Source: a virus | Direction: 5' to 3' (one strand) | DNA length: 38,551 nt | Virus record (IMG/VR): IMGVR_UViG_3300020000_000041 | Location: 1-38,551 of that record | Shown: piece by piece, positions 36,466-38,551 of the stretch | Numbering within the stretch: position 1 is the first letter of the stretch | How the letters are laid out: each line of letters begins with the position of its first letter | Notes under the pieces: model-generated | The model's database searches: none | Seen by the model: the letters and a program-made list of their open reading frames with translations, nothing else | Told to the model about the DNA's origin: nothing | Program-made: the position numbers and the translations under genes

Positions 36466-37230
36466 ATGAGCATTAATTGGGATTCTATAAAATTTCGTGC
36501 CTCATCATGGGGTAATCTACTTGCAGAAAGTAAAGAAAAGGGTAATCCCATTGGCAAGACCTGTGCAGGAGAGTTAATAAAAATATATAACCAAGAAGTA
36601 TATGGAAGAAAAAAAGACATTACAACAAAGCAAATGGACAAAGGAATCATCTGCGAACCTGAAGCCATTCAACTCTTTAGTCTATTGGAAGGACGGATGT
36701 ATTACAAGAATGAAGAAGAATTGGAGAACGGATGGTTTAAAGGGCATCCAGACATTGCGGATTCCGACAATATCAGAAACGCTACGGTGGTAAACGACAT
36801 CAAATGTTCGTGGGATTTAGATAGTTTTATGGCAAAGCTGTTGGAAGATGCAGATAAGTCTTACGTTGCTCAATTAAATTGCTATTACAGCCTCACAGGA
36901 GCGCAAGGGGGCAACATCGTCTACTGCTTGGTATCAGCACCACCACAAATAATCAATCAGGAAATGGAAAGCCTGCAATACAGGATGGCAAAGAACACAG
37001 AGAAGATAGATTTCTTGGAAGATTACGAAAAAGCTGCCAAAGAATTGAGAAATTTAATGGTTTTCGACGACATAGACCCAAGAGAAAGAGTAATAAAAAT
37101 TCCAGTACCAAGAAATGATGAACTTATTGAAAAAATGCAAAAAAAAGTACCCGTCATGAGAGAATGGTTAGAGAAATTTCATAAAAAACACATGAACTTA
37201 TACCCAAAGGAGGAAGTATTGGTACGATGA
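36466..37230 (+). CDS. YqaJ/lambda-exonuclease-like recombination nuclease
   Basis: This 254-aa PD-(D/E)XK nuclease has a conserved Glu in GIICEPEA (E64), the core FKGHPDIADS (D96), VVNDIKCSW (D111, K113), and a helix Q136-Y140 (AQLNCYY), which is the order of lambda-exonuclease/YqaJ-type recombinases. It would digest double-stranded ends processively 5'-3' for single-strand annealing or replication repair. No annealing protein is seen beside it; the partner may lie outside the window. Coupled by ATGA with the PAPS-reductase-family gene. Confidence 0.8.
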   Translation: MSINWDSIKFRASSWGNLLAESKEKGNPIGKTCAGELIKIYNQEVYGRKKDITTKQMDKGIICEPEAIQLFSLLEGRMYYKNEEELENGWFKGHPDIADSDNIRNATVVNDIKCSWDLDSFMAKLLEDADKSYVAQLNCYYSLTGAQGGNIVYCLVSAPPQIINQEMESLQYRMAKNTEKIDFLEDYEKAAKELRNLMVFDDIDPRERVIKIPVPRNDELIEKMQKKVPVMREWLEKFHKKHMNLYPKEEVLVR

Positions 37231-38000
37231 AGAAATTCATTTCATTTAGTGGTGGAGTTGAAAGCACAACAATGTGTATTTTGTATGGAGGTGATGCGAA
37301 GGCAATTTGGGCAGATACGGGGTCGGAGCATAAAAAGATGTACGAAAGAATGAGTATGGTACAAGATGAGATAAAAAAGATACACCCTGAATTTGAAATT
37401 ATAAAAGTTAAAGGTGTTGGCAAGCATAAAAATAAAGAATACGATACATTGGAAAAGTTGGCCGTTGCACAAAAATTTATGCCGTCTGGTATGGCAAGAT
37501 ACTGCACAAGGATATTTAAGATTGAGCCAATAGATGATTACTTAAAAGAACAAGGCGAGTGTGAGTTAATGATTGGGCTTAATGTAGACGAAGAAAATAG
37601 CCGAGAGGGTAATTGGGGGCTTAATGAGAACGTGAAATACGTTTACCCGCTAATAAATGAGGGGCTTACAAGGAGTGATTGCGAAGAAGTGTTGAATTTT
37701 TACAACCTACACCCAAATATGAAACCATATATGCTAAGAGGTGGTTGTAGAATGTGTTTTTTCAAATCAGAGAAGGAATATAGAGCCATGTATCATTTAG
37801 AACCAGATGAATTTTGGGAAGTTGTTGCTTTTGAGGAAGAAATACAAGACAAAAGGAAGAAATTTTACAGTATAATGGGCAATGGTAAAAGTTTAAGGCA
37901 GTTAGCCAACGAATGCAAGCATGAATTATTCGATACTAAGGCTCTTTATGACGATTATAAAAAATCAGGTACATCTTGTGGTGCTTTTTGCCATCGGTAA
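37227..38000 (+). CDS. PAPS-reductase-family PP-loop protein
   Basis: This 257-aa protein starts MKKFISFSGGVESTTMCILY with the PP-loop SGGVES (residues 8-13), then WADTGSEHKKMYERM and ARYCTRIFKIEPIDDY, as in phosphoadenosine-phosphosulphate reductase-like adenylyltransferases. Further Cys residues occur in RGGCRMCFFKS and SCGAFCHR. Family members in phages and in DNA phosphorothioation (DndC) activate a substrate by adenylation before sulphur or nucleotide transfer. A role in nucleic-acid modification or sulphur metabolism is possible; the substrate is unknown. Confidence 0.75.
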   Translation: MKKFISFSGGVESTTMCILYGGDAKAIWADTGSEHKKMYERMSMVQDEIKKIHPEFEIIKVKGVGKHKNKEYDTLEKLAVAQKFMPSGMARYCTRIFKIEPIDDYLKEQGECELMIGLNVDEENSREGNWGLNENVKYVYPLINEGLTRSDCEEVLNFYNLHPNMKPYMLRGGCRMCFFKSEKEYRAMYHLEPDEFWEVVAFEEEIQDKRKKFYSIMGNGKSLRQLANECKHELFDTKALYDDYKKSGTSCGAFCHR

Positions 38001-38007
38001 CGAAATA

Positions 38008-38037
38008 TTTTAGTATTTTTGTAACAAATAATCAAAA
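38008..38037 (+). promoter_or_regulatory. promoter before the 64-aa gene
   Basis: TATTTTTG (38015-38022) fits TAnnTTTG. A TTTTTG lies roughly 23 bases upstream, longer than the usual spacing. The ATG at 38040 is 17 bases further on. Confidence 0.45.
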
Positions 38038-38039
38038 AT

Positions 38040-38234
38040 ATGGGTAGGAATAAACTATACACCGAGCAAACAGTAAGAATCTACATTCAGATAGACATTC
38101 CACTTGCTGAAACCATTCGTGAAATGGCTAAAAAGAAAAATTGGTCAGACTCTTACATGAGTTATGTACTTTTGCAACAAGCGGTCAAAGAAAAGAACCG
38201 TAAAAAATCTGCTACAAAAGAAGTACATTCTTAA
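38040..38234 (+). CDS. small RHH-like regulator (64 aa)
   Basis: MGRNKLYTEQTVRIYIQIDI is a short strand with basic flanks and PLAETIREMAKKKNWSDSYM then SYVLLQQAVKEK two helices: the ribbon-helix-helix layout of plasmid and phage regulators. It has its own promoter and is followed, with overlap, by the RusA-type gene. Confidence 0.6.
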   Translation: MGRNKLYTEQTVRIYIQIDIPLAETIREMAKKKNWSDSYMSYVLLQQAVKEKNRKKSATKEVHS

Positions 38235-38551
38235 TATCACCCCCGAAACCCATGTAAGAACAACGGTTGGAGATAGAATTTTATTTCGCATACCAAGAGC
38301 CAAGTTACGTCCTCCCGGACTAAAAAGATTGCTCCGAATAGAGAAGTATAACAACTACAAAATTTCTCTTTCTGCCGAAGCCAAGAACAAAAAGTTCGCT
38401 TTCCCCTCACACGGTATCAGTATTACATTCTTTATACCTGTTCCCCCAAGTTGGTCGAAAAAAAAGAAGAAACTCCATCATGGGATGCTGCACCAAAGCA
38501 CTCCCGATTTATCAAACCTACTCAAAGCGATGGAGGATTCTATGGTTTCAG
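38164..38551 (+). CDS. RusA-like Holliday-junction resolvase (partial, cut by the right edge)
   Basis: The frame is open to the window end. An ATG at 38164 (MYFCNKRSKKRTVKNLL) gives a 71-base overlap with the gene before; a later start is possible. The conserved part is ISITFFIPVPPSWSKKKKK, then HHGMLHQSTPDLSNLLKAME and DSM, matching the RusA pattern 'P-P-S-x-(T/S)-x-x', 'K-P-D-x-x-N-L-x-K-x-x-x-D'. The D of TPDLSN and the D of MEDSM are in the positions of the catalytic acidic residues. RusA resolves four-way junctions made during phage recombination; the frame continues beyond the window. Confidence 0.7.
   Translation, partial: MYFCNKRSKKRTVKNLLQKKYILNITPETHVRTTVGDRILFRIPRAKLRPPGLKRLLRIEKYNNYKISLSAEAKNKKFAFPSHGISITFFIPVPPSWSKKKKKLHHGMLHQSTPDLSNLLKAMEDSMVS

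Noticed and set aside
1-38551. tRNA genes, integrase and attachment sites
   Set aside because: No cloverleaf-like segment, tyrosine or serine recombinase motif, or long direct repeat was seen by eye; a dedicated search would be needed to be sure.

Overview
This window looks like part of the genome of a tailed double-stranded DNA phage (or prophage-like element) of a Bacteroidetes host, probably a flavobacterial, sphingobacterial or chitinophagal lineage. The DNA is AT-rich, genes are tightly packed with many 4-base ATGA start/stop overlaps, and Shine-Dalgarno sequences are essentially absent. Several intergenic sites match the Bacteroidetes promoter pattern TTTG - about 20 bases - TAnnTTTG, often placed so that the mRNA is almost leaderless. 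Terminase, portal, scaffold-like and capsid genes make the phage assignment firm. No tail, lysis, integrase, tRNA or CRISPR genes are seen; the capsid gene is cut by the left edge and a RusA-type gene by the right edge, so the rest of the genome lies outside.

Layout. (1) 1-17192, minus strand: late/morphogenesis block. In order of transcription (right to left): eight glycan-related genes (GT9-like, DUF5672-GT9 fusion, two GT17-like paralogues, two SAM methyltransferases, an unclassified GT-like gene, a GT2) with a 74-aa protein resembling the capsid N-terminus, a further GT2-like gene, then GroEL, GroES, a second GroES-like protein, portal, a 191-aa protein, large terminase, scaffold-like protein and major capsid protein. 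(2) 17257-17535, plus strand: a lone 92-aa probable late protein ending at a terminator. (3) 17568-21534, minus strand: small accessory genes. (4) 21613-29539, plus strand: replication/early block (HNH proteins, DUF1376-like initiator, DnaC-like loader, Trm1-like methyltransferase, many small genes, secreted proteins), with a structured non-coding RNA candidate at about 22629-22761. (5) 29678-30064, minus strand: an HTH repressor-like gene with a three-repeat operator over its promoter, next to a roughly 800-base non-coding C-rich region. (6) 30881-38551, mostly plus strand: DEDD exonuclease with zinc ribbon, GIY-YIG and HNH endonucleases, an SPFH/band-7 protein, a YqaJ-like exonuclease, a PAPS-reductase-family enzyme and a RusA resolvase.

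How it may work together. The divergent, almost leaderless promoters at 21534/21613 would drive the two early arms, the repressor gene would control the switch region, and the late arm would make capsids with the help of a phage-encoded chaperonin and modify a surface or virion component with the glycan cluster. Three late genes (scaffold, portal, 92-aa protein) share an identical 12-base box exactly three bases before their start codons.

Most notable observations: the 74-aa capsid-arm mimic inside the glycan operon; the structured RNA with two complementary hairpin loops, a GNRA tetraloop and a terminator; the shared AAATCCAATATT start-site box; the complete GroEL/GroES pair plus second GroES-like protein; a repeated FE(R/K)MAFG peptide at both ends of the scaffold-like protein; and the 10-bp-phased TAGACA operator. 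All functional statements come from reading the sequence; no database search was run.
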